A program made the translations under genes and the position numbers. Shown here one piece after another: positions 31,491 through 40,928 of a stretch of DNA of 64,000 nucleotides. Numbering within the stretch: position 1 is the stretch's first letter; every line of letters starts with the position of its first letter. The notes under the pieces are model-generated. The model was not told the DNA's origin, did not search any database, and saw nothing but the letters and a program-made list of their open reading frames with translations. The stretch lies in assembly GCA_030583905.1 (NCBI GenBank), contig CP129481.1:2820136-2884135 (forward strand). The letters run 5' to 3'. This DNA is from Anaerolineales bacterium. GTDB taxonomy: Bacteria > Chloroflexota > Anaerolineae > Anaerolineales > Villigracilaceae.

Positions 31491-32687
31491 CTATCGTTTC
31501 CCAACGCCGAGTCTCTCTTCAAGTTTCTGGCTGAGATAGGACATCCCGTAACTCAACACCCAATAGATCAGAGAGATGAAAACATAAACTTCGCGCTGCA
31601 GCCCCAAAAAGTCGGGCTGTGCCAGCACGGTCTTTGCAATACCCACCAGATCAAGCAGACCGACGATCGCCACCAACGCCGTATCCTTGAACACCGCGAT
31701 AAATTGCCCAACCAGGATCGGGATGACGAGGCGCAGCGCCTGCGGCAGAATGATGAAGAACATGGTCTGCGGCCCGCTCAAACCCAGTGCATGAGCCGCT
31801 TCAAACTGACCCTTGGGGATGGCTTGCAAACCTCCGCGCACGTTCTCCGCGAGATAGGCGGCGCTGAACAGCACCATGGCGACCATCGCACGCACAACAC
31901 GGTCCACCGTCCAGTTGGCTGGCAAAAAGAGCGGAAGCATCAACTGCGCCATGAACAGGATCGTGATCAACGGCACACCGCGCACCAACTCAATATAGAT
32001 CACGCTCGCGATCCGGACGACCGGCAATTCCGACCGACGCCCCAGTGCCAAGAGAACACCAAGCGGGAAGGAAAAAATGATCGCAACCACAGTCAGCAGG
32101 AACGTAAGCAGCAACCCACCCCACAGATTGGTCCCAACAATGGGCATCACCCCATCTGCAGATGTAAAGCCTCGCGTCAGCAGGATGAAGATCGGCAGGG
32201 ACAGAATCCACCCGAACACAACGATCCTGCCAAGCGCATCAGGCTTGCTTCGGGCTGCCACCCAACCGATAACCCCGACCACGCTGAGAATGACCAGCCA
32301 CTTGCGCGGCTCATCCCCGAAGGGAAGGAGCGCCATTAAAGCAGGAGTCGCAAGCAAAAGAATGGTTGCAGCATATGATCTTCGCGCCCAAATGGCAAGC
32401 GAGTTCCCCGTCAGGAACATCAGGAAGCCAAGCGCAACCCATAACCGCCATACTTCCGCAAGCGGATACTGCCCGACCATGATCAGGCGCATATTTGCCC
32501 TGACCACTTCCCATTCCGCGACGGTGAACACCCAGCGAAGCAAGCCTGTCACCGCCCAATAGATGATCAATGCGCCGAGGATGGTCAGGATTGTGTCCAG
32601 CCAGGAACCAAAGAGATTTTTCCGCAGCCAGCGCAGGATGCCGGAGCGTTCTGTGAGCGGAGGAAGAACTGTATTTTCCTGGGTCAT
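31491..32687 (-). CDS. General L-amino-acid ABC transporter permease (AapM type)
   Basis: A 398-residue permease. The N-terminal half (to about 190) has additional helices typical of the large AapQ/AapM subunits, and the C-terminal half is the standard HisM domain: [36 protein letters not shown], and the ATPase-contacting EAA loop [20 protein letters not shown] followed by [11 protein letters not shown]. Its start lies 1 bp after the stop of the partner permease, so the two are co-translated and form a heterodimer. Confidence 0.9.
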   Translation of the reverse strand: MTQENTVLPPLTERSGILRWLRKNLFGSWLDTILTILGALIIYWAVTGLLRWVFTVAEWEVVRANMRLIMVGQYPLAEVWRLWVALGFLMFLTGNSLAIWARRSYAATILLLATPALMALLPFGDEPRKWLVILSVVGVIGWVAARSKPDALGRIVVFGWILSLPIFILLTRGFTSADGVMPIVGTNLWGGLLLTFLLTVVAIIFSFPLGVLLALGRRSELPVVRIASVIYIELVRGVPLITILFMAQLMLPLFLPANWTVDRVVRAMVAMVLFSAAYLAENVRGGLQAIPKGQFEAAHALGLSGPQTMFFIILPQALRLVIPILVGQFIAVFKDTALVAIVGLLDLVGIAKTVLAQPDFLGLQREVYVFISLIYWVLSYGMSYLSQKLEERLGVGKR

Positions 32688-32688
32688 G

Positions 32689-33876
32689 TTAGCGCTCCAC
32701 CAGCTTGATTCTTTGGTTGTACCAGTTCATGAACGCCGATGTGATCAGACTGAACATGAGATAAGTAAACATGACCATCGAGATCATTTCCACCGCCCGC
32801 CCGGTCTGGTTCTGGATCGTGTTCGAGATGTAAAAAAGGTCAGGATAACCGACCGCGATGGCAAGCGATGAGTTCTTAATAAGGTTGAGGTACTGGCTGG
32901 TCAACGGCGGGATGATCACACGCATCGCCTGTGGGAAGACGATCAAACGCAGGGTTTGGAAGGCATTCAACCCAAGCGCGCGGGAGGCTTCGACCTGTCC
33001 CTTTGATACGGCAAGAATGCCGGAACGTACCACCTCGCCAATGAACGCGGATGTGTACAGCACGAGTCCGGAAGTCAACGCCATGAATTCGGGGCTGAGG
33101 ACTTTTCCGCCGGTCATGTTCAAGCCCTCGATGATCGGTATATCGAGTGTTAGGGGGTTCTCGGGCAGGATAAACCATCCAGCCAGCGCAACCCCAATGA
33201 AGGTCAATAATGTCCACACGGTGGTGAGAGGGGCGCGCCCCGTGCGTTTGCTATAGGAACGCAGGGCGAGGAAAACAACAACAGCGAGGATCAAGCCGAC
33301 CAGCAGGATCAGGCGGAAGGTCGGGTATGAATCGGTCGGCAATCCCCAAGGGATGCCCACGCCGCGATTCGTCAAATAGATGTCGCCGGGCCAGATGACC
33401 GCCTCCCTGACGCGCGGCAGTTTGAGAAAAACGCCCAGATACCAAAAGATCAAAAATACCAACAGGGATAAATTGCGGATCAATTCGAGATAAAAAGCGG
33501 CAAGCCGGTTGATCAGGAAGTTGGTGGAGAGCCGCGCCACGCCCAGGATCACGCCAAAGATCGTTGATGCAATGATGCCCACAATACTGACAGAGAGCGT
33601 GTTTAGCAGACCAGCCTGATATGCCTGCCAGTAGGATGAAGTCCGGCTGTAAGCGAAGAGGGTTTCGGAAATATCAAAACCGGATATGCCGCTTAAGAAA
33701 CCGTAAGTCAGGGAAATGCCCTGCCTTGCCAGTCCCGCCCGCATGTTCTGGTAGATCAGTGAAGCGACGAAAAGCAGTGCAACGACAAACAGCACCTGCC
33801 CCAGAATGTTCAGGATGCGTTCGTCGCGCCAGAATGGAATTGCTGCTTTTTGCCTTGTATCTTCCTGCATTGGCAA
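32689..33876 (-). CDS. General L-amino-acid ABC transporter permease (AapQ type)
   Basis: A 395-residue permease, partner of the downstream gene. SIVGIIASTIFGVILGVARLS, YLELIRNLSLLVFLIFWYLG and the EAA loop KGQVEASRALGLNAFQTLRL with VFPQAMRVIIPPLTSQYL define the HisM/GlnP domain, here interrupted between TM segments by a roughly 120-residue periplasmic/TM insertion, as is known for AapQ. A terminator-like hairpin separates it from the binding-protein gene, a common arrangement that lets the binding protein be made in excess. Confidence 0.9.
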   Translation of the reverse strand: MPMQEDTRQKAAIPFWRDERILNILGQVLFVVALLFVASLIYQNMRAGLARQGISLTYGFLSGISGFDISETLFAYSRTSSYWQAYQAGLLNTLSVSIVGIIASTIFGVILGVARLSTNFLINRLAAFYLELIRNLSLLVFLIFWYLGVFLKLPRVREAVIWPGDIYLTNRGVGIPWGLPTDSYPTFRLILLVGLILAVVVFLALRSYSKRTGRAPLTTVWTLLTFIGVALAGWFILPENPLTLDIPIIEGLNMTGGKVLSPEFMALTSGLVLYTSAFIGEVVRSGILAVSKGQVEASRALGLNAFQTLRLIVFPQAMRVIIPPLTSQYLNLIKNSSLAIAVGYPDLFYISNTIQNQTGRAVEMISMVMFTYLMFSLITSAFMNWYNQRIKLVER

Positions 33877-33890
33877 ACCTCCCGGATACG

Positions 33891-33926
33891 AAAAGAGGGC
33901 AGGGAGTTATCCCCACCCTCTTTTTT
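33891..33926 (-). terminator. Hairpin between binding protein and permease genes
   Basis: AAAAGAGGG (33891-33899) and CCCTCTTTTTT (33916-33926) form a stem with T-runs on both strands, 9 bp after the binding-protein stop. Likely a leaky terminator or RNA-stability hairpin that raises the ratio of binding protein to permease. Confidence 0.7.
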
Positions 33927-33934
33927 CCATCAGT

Positions 33935-35053
33935 TTAGCGGACAGGCGGAGCGTAGAGCAAACCACCTTCGGTGTAGAGGCTGTTCAAGCCGCGCGGAAT
34001 GTAGGTCGGGGTATCGGGTCCGAGGCTGCGGTTGTACACTTCCTCGTAGTTGCCGACGAGCTTGATGATGTTGTAGCCCCAGTCGTTGTCGAGACCGAGC
34101 TTCAAGCCCATATCGCCTTCGAGACCCAGCAGGCGGCGAATTTCGGGGTTGGTGGCGCTGGAACGGATGCTATCCACATTGGCGGAGGTGACACCGAATT
34201 CTTCACCGGCGATCATGGCGAAGACGGTCCACTGGGCAATGTCGAACCACTGGTCGTCGCCGTGGCGGACCATCGGTCCGAGCGGTTCCTTGGACATGGT
34301 CACATCCATGATGACGTGCGCAGACGGGTCAGCCAGAACGGTGCGGCGGGACACGAGACCGGATTTATCGGTCGTGACGGCATCACAGCGCTCTTCGGCA
34401 TAGGCAGCGAAAGTGGCGTCGGCATCTTCAAAGACAGCCGGGGTATAGGAAACGCCCAAGGAAGCCATCACGTCCGCCAGGTTCAATTCGGTGGTCGTGC
34501 CGGTCTGGACGCAGATCGTGCCGCCAGCCAGGTCCTGCAGGGTGTTGATGCCGCTGTCGGCAGGGACCATCATGCCCTGACCATCATAGAAGGTGGTGGC
34601 GGTGAAGTTGCCGCCCAATTCGGTATCGCGGACAAGCGACCAGGTGGTATTGCGGCTGAGCACATCAATTTCGCCGGACTGCAGGGCAGTGAAGCGTTCC
34701 GCAGCGGTCACGGGGCGGAATTCCACCTTGGTGGCGTCACCAAAGATGGCGGCGGCAAGAGCGCGGCAATAGTCCACGTCGATGCCGGAGAAGTTACCGT
34801 CGGCATCGATATAACCAAAGCCGGGAACCTGCGAGTTCACGCCGCAGATCAGGTTGCCGCGGGCTCGGACGGTTTCAAGCGTCACGCCAAAGCCAGAGGG
34901 GGCAACCACAGCCCCTTCAGCAGGGACTTCCACGATCACGGTTTCAACAACGGTCACGGTTTCACCGCCGCCAGATACGGCTCCACCGCCACAGGCGGCA
35001 AACACAAGGCTCGCCGCGATCAGCAACGACACAATCCAAAAAGTTTTACGCAT
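33935..35053 (-). CDS. General L-amino-acid-binding lipoprotein (AapJ type)
   Basis: A 372-residue substrate-binding protein. Signal and lipobox are LVFAAC with Cys21, followed by a Gly/Val/Thr linker to about 55. The binding domain includes LETVRARGNLICGVNSQVPG, NFSGIDVDYCRALAAAIFGD, LQSGEIDVLSRNTTWSLVRD and DLAGGTICVQTGTTTELNL, matching AapJ/BztA-type proteins, which are longer than HisJ and bind many L-amino acids. GGAGGAG lies just upstream of the ATG at 35053. It leads a complete transporter operon. Confidence 0.92.
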   Translation of the reverse strand: MRKTFWIVSLLIAASLVFAACGGGAVSGGGETVTVVETVIVEVPAEGAVVAPSGFGVTLETVRARGNLICGVNSQVPGFGYIDADGNFSGIDVDYCRALAAAIFGDATKVEFRPVTAAERFTALQSGEIDVLSRNTTWSLVRDTELGGNFTATTFYDGQGMMVPADSGINTLQDLAGGTICVQTGTTTELNLADVMASLGVSYTPAVFEDADATFAAYAEERCDAVTTDKSGLVSRRTVLADPSAHVIMDVTMSKEPLGPMVRHGDDQWFDIAQWTVFAMIAGEEFGVTSANVDSIRSSATNPEIRRLLGLEGDMGLKLGLDNDWGYNIIKLVGNYEEVYNRSLGPDTPTYIPRGLNSLYTEGGLLYAPPVR

Positions 35054-35345
35054 TTCTCCTCCTTGAGAAAAGTTTTATTAGGTTGGATACAATGGTTGAA
35101 GAGTATATTTTTTTACCGGGACAGTCTGCTCCTTTCCAAAGGCTTGCATGTAAGCACTTTCAAACAATGCTCTGAGCCGAAATGTGACAAAGAGATTTAT
35201 GTTTATCCTGATAATGTACCTGAAAGCAGGAATCGTTCATCGCTCAGAGCGATGCGGCATTAATTTACATGCACACACCCTTAAATCAATTGTGTGTCAT
35301 TATAACTTAAAACAATCAGATGTCGCCCATTCTGCGGGATGGATT

Positions 35346-35819
35346 CTAGCTCGTCGAAACGGGAGCAACACGCGCATTCGTCAATTTTACAAGATCGCCC
35401 ACGCCGATCTGAATGTCCAATCCGCGCTGGCCGCCCGAAATATAGATCTCATCAAAGCCCTGCGCAGCCTCATCAATCACCACCTGAAAGCCTTTATTGA
35501 TCAGCGCCAGCGGAGAAATGCCGCCCGCCTGCAAACCGGTCAACTGCTCGGCTTCGCGCTCGGTGGGCAGGTGCATCTTCTTCTCGCCCAAAAACGACGC
35601 CAACAGTTTCAAATTCACCACATGCGGACCGGGAACCACCGTCAGCACGGGCTTGCCTTTTTCGCGCTTCGTGACAATGGTCTTGAAAACCTGCCCTGCC
35701 GGGACGCCCATATATTCCGCCGCCTCCAACGCGCCCAGTTTCTCGGCAGGCAGTTCATGCGCCGTGTACTTTACCTTGCGCGCATCCAAAAACCTCGTGA
35801 CATTATTCGTGATAGACAT
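35346..35819 (-). CDS. ybaK: YbaK/EbsC-family aminoacyl-tRNA deacylase
   Basis: A 157-residue editing enzyme that hydrolyses mischarged Cys-tRNA(Pro) or a related mis-acylated tRNA. VFKTIVTKREKGKPVLTVVPG carries the conserved lysine, and LKLLASFLGEKKMHLPTEREAEQLTG, quoted here as LKLLASFLGEKK then MHLPTEREAEQ, and GGISPLALINKG complete the signature. The ATG at 35819 is chosen because the family starts there (MSITNNVTRFLDARKVKY); the longer frame reads into the divergent gene. It is transcribed away from the 35863 gene through a shared promoter region. Confidence 0.88.
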   Translation of the reverse strand: MSITNNVTRFLDARKVKYTAHELPAEKLGALEAAEYMGVPAGQVFKTIVTKREKGKPVLTVVPGPHVVNLKLLASFLGEKKMHLPTEREAEQLTGLQAGGISPLALINKGFQVVIDEAAQGFDEIYISGGQRGLDIQIGVGDLVKLTNARVAPVSTS

Positions 35820-35834
35820 GGGGTGAAAATCCTG

Positions 35835-35844
35835 TACAATTATA
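35835..35844. promoter_or_regulatory. Overlapping -10 elements of divergent genes
   Basis: TACAATTATA contains a plus-strand -10 (TACAAT, 35835-35840; TAGACA lies 16 bp upstream at 35813-35818) and a minus-strand -10 (TATAAT, 35839-35844). The two genes diverge from here with leaders of about 15-20 nt, so the polymerases would compete for the same site. Confidence 0.45.
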
Positions 35845-35862
35845 AACACAATGGAGGCTGAA

Positions 35863-36216
35863 ATGTCAGATCGCGAACAGGAGCGTCTCAAAAGATTGCG
35901 CGAACAGCAACTCCAAACGCGCGACCCGCTCACAAAACAACGCAAGATCCAGCACGGTATTTCGGTCAAGGAAAGGCGGGCGGCGCGCAAACCGTTCTCC
36001 TTCGCCAAAGCCTGGAGCGACATCCCCCACATCTTCAAGGTGCCGTTCTATGGACTTCTACTCGGTGTAACCATCACCTTCATTCTGCCCATGCTTTGGA
36101 TCTCTCCATACGCCATCTTTGCCGGGGCAGGCGTCACGCTGCTCCTGATCGTCTTCGGAGCGATACTCGGCAACACACTGGATCTGCGCGACAGGATCAA
36201 AGACAACATCAAATAG
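35863..36216 (+). CDS. Small two-helix membrane protein with basic N-terminus
   Basis: A 117-residue protein, family not recognised. The first 55 residues are strongly charged and predicted helical (EQERLKRLREQQLQTRDPLT), followed by two membrane helices (about 62-80 and 84-104) and a basic end DLRDRIKDNIK. GGAGG precedes the ATG at 35863 by 5 nt, which decides against an ATG four codons earlier. It stands divergent from ybaK and upstream of a cyclic-nucleotide-fold protein. Confidence 0.65.
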   Translation: MSDREQERLKRLREQQLQTRDPLTKQRKIQHGISVKERRAARKPFSFAKAWSDIPHIFKVPFYGLLLGVTITFILPMLWISPYAIFAGAGVTLLLIVFGAILGNTLDLRDRIKDNIK

Positions 36217-36294
36217 ACGGGTGCGCCTCATTCCACGCCGAGGCTTGATCCCACACCCGGTCATTTCACCCCTCAAAAAGACACGGAGGCATTC

Positions 36295-36747
36295 ATGATC
36301 AGCACGCAAACCCTTTCCCAGTTCAGTCTCTTCAACGGACTGCCTGAACCGCTCCTCAAGCAGATCGCTGAGATCGGCGTACAGACATCCGCCAAAAAAG
36401 GAGAATTCGTCTTCCATGAGGGCGAAAAAGCCGATAAATTGCACTTCCTTTTAGACGGAAGCGTCGCCCTGCGCGTCAAGTTGACCTCCCGCCCGGAAAG
36501 CGTGACCGTATCCTTCGTCTCCACACCGTTTCAGAGTTTTGGCTGGTCGGGCATCGTGCCGCCGTTCCACTACACCTCCAGCGCCGAATGTGACGAGGAT
36601 TCGAACCTGCTCATCATCCCTGCCCAGCCGTTCATGAAACTGATGGAAGAGAATCCGCAGGCAGGTTTTCAGGTGATGAAGCGCATCGCCGAGATCATTG
36701 CCGACCGTCTGCGAAACAGCCGTCAGGCATTGCTGAAAACGATCTAG
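36295..36747 (+). CDS. Stand-alone cyclic-nucleotide-binding-fold protein
   Basis: A 150-residue protein with a CRP-type effector domain and no DNA-binding domain. LSQFSLFNGLPEPLLKQIAE and KKGEFVFHEGEKADKLHFLLDGSVALR are the first beta strands (quoted as KKGEFVFHEGEK and LHFLLDGSVAL). The phosphate-binding cassette is replaced by FQSFGWSGIVPPFHYTSSAE and lacks the usual GE...R-[ST]-A arrangement, so cAMP or cGMP binding is doubtful. The C-terminal helix RIAEIIADRLRNSRQALL is the usual dimerisation helix. Output partner unknown. AGGAGG-like site upstream. Confidence 0.8.
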   Translation: MISTQTLSQFSLFNGLPEPLLKQIAEIGVQTSAKKGEFVFHEGEKADKLHFLLDGSVALRVKLTSRPESVTVSFVSTPFQSFGWSGIVPPFHYTSSAECDEDSNLLIIPAQPFMKLMEENPQAGFQVMKRIAEIIADRLRNSRQALLKTI

Positions 36748-36811
36748 GTTAAGAACAAGTCATCAGAAACAGGAACAGGCGCGGGGCGGGCGTGATGCGG
36801 CGCGCCTGTTT

Positions 36812-36840
36812 TTGATTCTTGAAATCCTGCGTAGTACAAT
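36812..36840 (+). promoter_or_regulatory. Promoter of the rel gene, probably leaderless
   Basis: TTGATT (36812-36817), 17-bp spacer, TACAAT (36835-36840). The ATG of rel follows only 8 nt later, so the transcript should begin at or next to the start codon. No Shine-Dalgarno sequence is present, consistent with leaderless initiation. Confidence 0.6.
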
Positions 36841-36848
36841 TATCCACA

Positions 36849-39074
36849 ATGAAGTCCATGCCTGCCACCATTCCGCTCGAAAAACTGCTGGAACAGCTCC
36901 CTGAAACCTATGGGGTCGCCGACCGGGAGTTGGTCACCCGCGCCTATCACACAGCGGAGGAGGCGCATCGCGGACAGAAGCGTCACTCGGGCGAGCCGTA
37001 CATCAATCACTGCATTGCGGTGGCTGCAACTCTCGCAGACTTAAAAGTGCCTTCCGAGGTGATCGCCGCCGGGTTGTTGCATGATACCGTGGAAGACACC
37101 CCGATCACACTGGCGGATATTCGCCGTGATTTTGGGGATACGGTAAAAATTCTGGTGGATGGTGTCACAAAACTGACGCACCTGCCGCGCGTCTCCCGCG
37201 GCGACCAACATGCGGAAAACGATCACAACGGTGATGAGCCGGAAGATGTCGAGATCGAACCCGCCCTGCTGGGACGCAAGGAGGATATGGTCTCGGAAAC
37301 GCTGCGCAAGACCTTCCTTGCCATGGGCGAGGATGTGCGCGTGGTGCTCATCAAGCTGGCGGACCGGCTGCACAATATGCGCACGCTGGGACACATGCCG
37401 GAGCACAAGCGCAGGCGCATTGCGCAGGAAACGCTGGATATTTTTGCCCCGCTGGCAAACCGCCTCGGCATCTGGCAATTGAAGTGGGAGTTGGAAGACC
37501 TGAGTTTTCGTTATGTGAACCCCGAGAAATACAAGGAGATCGCGGAGCAGCTCGCGGAACGCCGACCAGACCGTGAAGCGCAATTGGAGGAGATCAAGGA
37601 AAAACTGGTCAAACTGCTGGAAAAGAACAACATTAAATCCGAGATCAGCGGACGCCCGAAGCATATTTTTTCCATCTTCAAAAAGATGCAGAAGAAAGAC
37701 AAGGCGTTCAACATGCTGTACGATGTGCGTGCTGTGCGCCTGCTCGTGCCGGACGTGCCATCTTGCTACGCTGCGCTGGGCGTGATCCACACCACATGGC
37801 GCCCGATCCCCGGCGAGTTCGATGATTACATTGCCGCGCCAAAGGATAATTTTTATCAATCCCTGCATACGGCGGTCGTATACGATGACAAACGTCCGCT
37901 GGAGGTGCAGATCCGCACGCTGGACATGCACATGAACGCAGAGTACGGCATTGCGGCACACTGGCGATACAAGGAAGGGCAAAAACATTCCGATAAGAAC
38001 TACGAACAGCGCATCAACTCCCTGCGGGCGATGATGGAATGGCGTTCGGATGTGAACGATGCCGCTGAATTCGTTGAATCAATGCGCAGTGATGTGTTCC
38101 AGGACCGCGTATATGTCTTTACGCCGCGAGGCGACATCATTGACCTGCCCGCAGGCTCCACGCCGATCGACTTTGCGTATCACGTCCACACGGATATCGG
38201 TCATCGCTGCCGCGGCGCACGTGTGAACGGTAAACTTGTCCCGTTGTATCAGGAATTGAAGACAGGCGATCAGGTTGAAGTCCTGACAGCGAAGCGCGGC
38301 GGACCCAGCCGCGACTGGCTGAATGCCAACCTTGGTCTTGTCCGCACCCAGCGCGCCCGCTCGAAGATCCGTGTCTGGTTCAAGAAGCAGGAGGACGAGC
38401 AAAATCTTGCGCAGGGGCGGGATACGCTCGAACGCGAATTACAGCGGCTGGGGATCGGCGAGATCAACTTCGAAAAACTGGCGCGCGAACTCGGCTTCCG
38501 AACCCAGGATGAGATGTTCATCGCGATCGGTACCGGCGACCTATCCACGAGCAAATTGATCAAGCAGTTCTCGGAAGAAGAGGAAGCGCAGGATATCCTT
38601 GCCGTCAATGCGCCAACCACACAGCCGGTCTCCACAAATGCCGTGGAAGTGGTTGGTCTCAAAGGGATGCTCTCGATCATGGCAAAATGCTGCAACCCCA
38701 TGCCCGGCGACCAGATCGTCGGTTTTGTCACCCGCGGGCGCGGAGCGACCATCCACCGGCAGGACTGCCCGAATATCCTGAAAACCAAAGACCGTGAGCG
38801 GCTGCTACAGGTCGGCTGGGGGCATGTGGAGCGCACCTATCCGGTGCCGGTCAAGATCAAGGCGTATGACCGCCAGGGACTGATGGGCGACATTTCCACC
38901 CTGCTGGCGGATGAGAACATCAATATCATCAGTGTATCGGTCAACGTCAATCGCAGCATTGCAGACCTGCGCCTGACCGTCGAAGTGAAGGACCTCACCC
39001 AGCTCAGCCGCATCCTGACGCGCATCGAGAACCTGCCAAATGTGATGGAGGCACACCGCACGAAGCCGGGATAG
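36849..39074 (+). CDS. rel: Bifunctional-type (p)ppGpp synthetase/hydrolase, Rel/SpoT family
   Basis: Stringent-response enzyme, 741 residues. The hydrolase domain keeps its metal and catalytic residues: H54, HD (78-79) in LLHDTVEDT with ED at 82-83, and LADRLHNMRTL near 169-179. The synthetase domain has SGRPKHIFSIFKKMQKK and DDYIAAPKDNFYQSLHT. TGS (about 410-475, VYVFTPRGDIIDLPAGST) and C-terminal ACT (KAYDRQGLMGDISTLLADENI onward) follow. Two oddities are visible: residues 322-325 are EFDD rather than the RxKD usual in bifunctional enzymes, and an acidic insertion of about 30 residues (about 115-146) lies within the HD domain. It starts at ATG 36849 without a ribosome-binding site. Confidence 0.94.
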   Translation: MKSMPATIPLEKLLEQLPETYGVADRELVTRAYHTAEEAHRGQKRHSGEPYINHCIAVAATLADLKVPSEVIAAGLLHDTVEDTPITLADIRRDFGDTVKILVDGVTKLTHLPRVSRGDQHAENDHNGDEPEDVEIEPALLGRKEDMVSETLRKTFLAMGEDVRVVLIKLADRLHNMRTLGHMPEHKRRRIAQETLDIFAPLANRLGIWQLKWELEDLSFRYVNPEKYKEIAEQLAERRPDREAQLEEIKEKLVKLLEKNNIKSEISGRPKHIFSIFKKMQKKDKAFNMLYDVRAVRLLVPDVPSCYAALGVIHTTWRPIPGEFDDYIAAPKDNFYQSLHTAVVYDDKRPLEVQIRTLDMHMNAEYGIAAHWRYKEGQKHSDKNYEQRINSLRAMMEWRSDVNDAAEFVESMRSDVFQDRVYVFTPRGDIIDLPAGSTPIDFAYHVHTDIGHRCRGARVNGKLVPLYQELKTGDQVEVLTAKRGGPSRDWLNANLGLVRTQRARSKIRVWFKKQEDEQNLAQGRDTLERELQRLGIGEINFEKLARELGFRTQDEMFIAIGTGDLSTSKLIKQFSEEEEAQDILAVNAPTTQPVSTNAVEVVGLKGMLSIMAKCCNPMPGDQIVGFVTRGRGATIHRQDCPNILKTKDRERLLQVGWGHVERTYPVPVKIKAYDRQGLMGDISTLLADENINIISVSVNVNRSIADLRLTVEVKDLTQLSRILTRIENLPNVMEAHRTKPG

Positions 39075-39311
39075 TCGAAAATCCACCTGTTTTTGAGTAT
39101 TTTCCGCTCGTACAAAAATGCCCTTAACATTTTTGTAAGGCAAGGCGGGCAGTAAAATTTGAATTCAAGGACGTCCAATTAATATAATATAGACAATTAT
39201 TCGATCTTTCGGGGCCATCACCTTCCAGTGCGAAGGTTGAAATTTTCATCAAAAGCATTCCCGCTTTCGATTTTCCCCGAATTCCATATTTAACAAGTAC
39301 AGGGAGTACCC

Positions 39312-40913
39312 GTGAAAACAACAAAAAAATATATGACCATACTCTTATCCATATTCATGATCATCACGCTGACGGCACAGACATCGGTTGTGAATGCACG
39401 TTCCCAGGATGAGCCAGAAACAGCCAGCACGGCAACCCATTATGTTTCCATTAACGGGAGCGACTCCAATGCCGGCACGCAAAGTAAGCCGTGGCGCACC
39501 ATCCAAAAGGCGGCGAATTCCGCGCCGGACGGCGCGATCATCGAGGTGGGAGCAGGAAATTACGGAGAAAGTGTCAATATATCGCGCGGGAACATGAATT
39601 TTCGCACCAATGGCAGGGTCGTTACAAGAAGCATTTCCATCTCGGGCAACAATATTAACTTAAGCGGTTTTGAGGTGACCGGAGCGACCGGACACGGATT
39701 AAACATATCCGGCAAGAATGTCATCGTGGAAAATAACATCGTCCACTGGAATTCGCTTGGAAACAGCACAAATGGAAAATGCAATTCCACATCCGGCGGA
39801 AGCTGGCAAAGCGGAATCAAATTGAGTGTTGGTGCGGATAATGTGGTCGTTCGAAACAACCGCAGTTACAACAACTGCGGCGAAGGGATCGCGGTCACCC
39901 GCGGCGTGAATTCGGTGGTTGAGAATAATATTGTCTACGACAACTTCTCGGCAAACATCTACATTGATAATTCAAGAGATATAGTGGTTCGGAATAACAC
40001 GATAAGCTGTTCCGACGTAAATATGAGGAATGGGAAGCGGGCAAAAGGTATCTATCTCGGTGCCGAATACTATCAGGGCTGGGGAAACCAGCGCCATAAC
40101 ATTTCTGTTGCGCAAAACACTGTGGCAGATTGCGAATACGGGATCGTGCTTGGCGAGCCATTCGATGGAGGGCTCACATCCAATGTCAGCATTGATGCGA
40201 ACACAATCCCTTCCGGCACATATAGATCAATCTCGATCCTGACAACCAAGAATCAGAATATTGCGGTCAGGAACAACCTGATCTTCAACAGCCTCTATGT
40301 ATCACACCCAAGCGGAGTGACCCTAAGTAATAACCAGATCGTCTCCATGGATACGACCTTTTACGATGTATCCATTACGCATTGGGCATACGACTGGATC
40401 GAAACCTTGTACGCCAATGGCATCACCGGTGGCTGCAACTCAAACCGATTCTGCCCGAACAATCCAGTGACTCGCTCCCAGATGGCGATCTTTCTACTGC
40501 GATCTAAATACGGTTCGTCCTACAATCCACCTGGCGCAACTGGAAATATCTTTGGCGATGTTCCTGCAAATGCTTTTGGCGCCGCGTGGATCGAGCAAAT
40601 GGTTGCAGAGGGCATCACTGCCGGTTGCAGCAATGGCAACTATTGCCCCAATAACAATGTAACCCGGGCACAAATGGCTATCTTTCTGCTTCGCGCCAAG
40701 TATGGCAGTAGTTATACCCCGCCCCCAGTGGGAGGAAGCACCGGATTTAACGATGTTCCAGCATCTCATTCAGCAGCAGCATGGATCAAACAACTTGCCG
40801 CAGAAGGAATTACCGGCGGATGCGGCAGCGGCAACTACTGCCCGAGCAAGTCCGTTACACGAGCCGAAATGGCAGTGTTTCTTGTGAAAGCATTCAATCT
40901 ATCAAGTCCTTAA
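39312..40913 (+). CDS. Secreted beta-helix protein with three S-layer homology domains
   Basis: A 533-residue surface protein. A signal peptide (about 1-28, cleavage near VNARSQ) is followed by a right-handed parallel beta-helix from about 40 to 350: HYVSINGSDSNAGTQSKPWR is the DUF1565-like start, and repeats such as VIVENNIVHWNS, VVVRNNRSYNNCGEGIAV and VVENNIVYDN follow. Three SLH domains fill about 355-530; each has W/A-x-x-W-I-E..L...GIT-GC, a CPNN/CPSK segment, then VTRSQMAIFLLR, VTRAQMAIFLLR or VTRAEMAVFLVK. SLH domains tether proteins to cell-wall polymers; the helix may bind or cleave a polysaccharide. Each SLH repeat carries two cysteines (GC...FC/YC), unusual for this domain. Confidence 0.88.
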   Translation: MKTTKKYMTILLSIFMIITLTAQTSVVNARSQDEPETASTATHYVSINGSDSNAGTQSKPWRTIQKAANSAPDGAIIEVGAGNYGESVNISRGNMNFRTNGRVVTRSISISGNNINLSGFEVTGATGHGLNISGKNVIVENNIVHWNSLGNSTNGKCNSTSGGSWQSGIKLSVGADNVVVRNNRSYNNCGEGIAVTRGVNSVVENNIVYDNFSANIYIDNSRDIVVRNNTISCSDVNMRNGKRAKGIYLGAEYYQGWGNQRHNISVAQNTVADCEYGIVLGEPFDGGLTSNVSIDANTIPSGTYRSISILTTKNQNIAVRNNLIFNSLYVSHPSGVTLSNNQIVSMDTTFYDVSITHWAYDWIETLYANGITGGCNSNRFCPNNPVTRSQMAIFLLRSKYGSSYNPPGATGNIFGDVPANAFGAAWIEQMVAEGITAGCSNGNYCPNNNVTRAQMAIFLLRAKYGSSYTPPPVGGSTGFNDVPASHSAAAWIKQLAAEGITGGCGSGNYCPSKSVTRAEMAVFLVKAFNLSSP

Positions 40914-40928
40914 TAGCAGGAAATTAAG

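Noticed and set aside
33806..35263. Open frame of 485 codons on the plus strand over the amino-acid-binding protein
   Set aside because: Mirror of the AapJ-type gene; glycine/histidine-rich reverse-frame composition.
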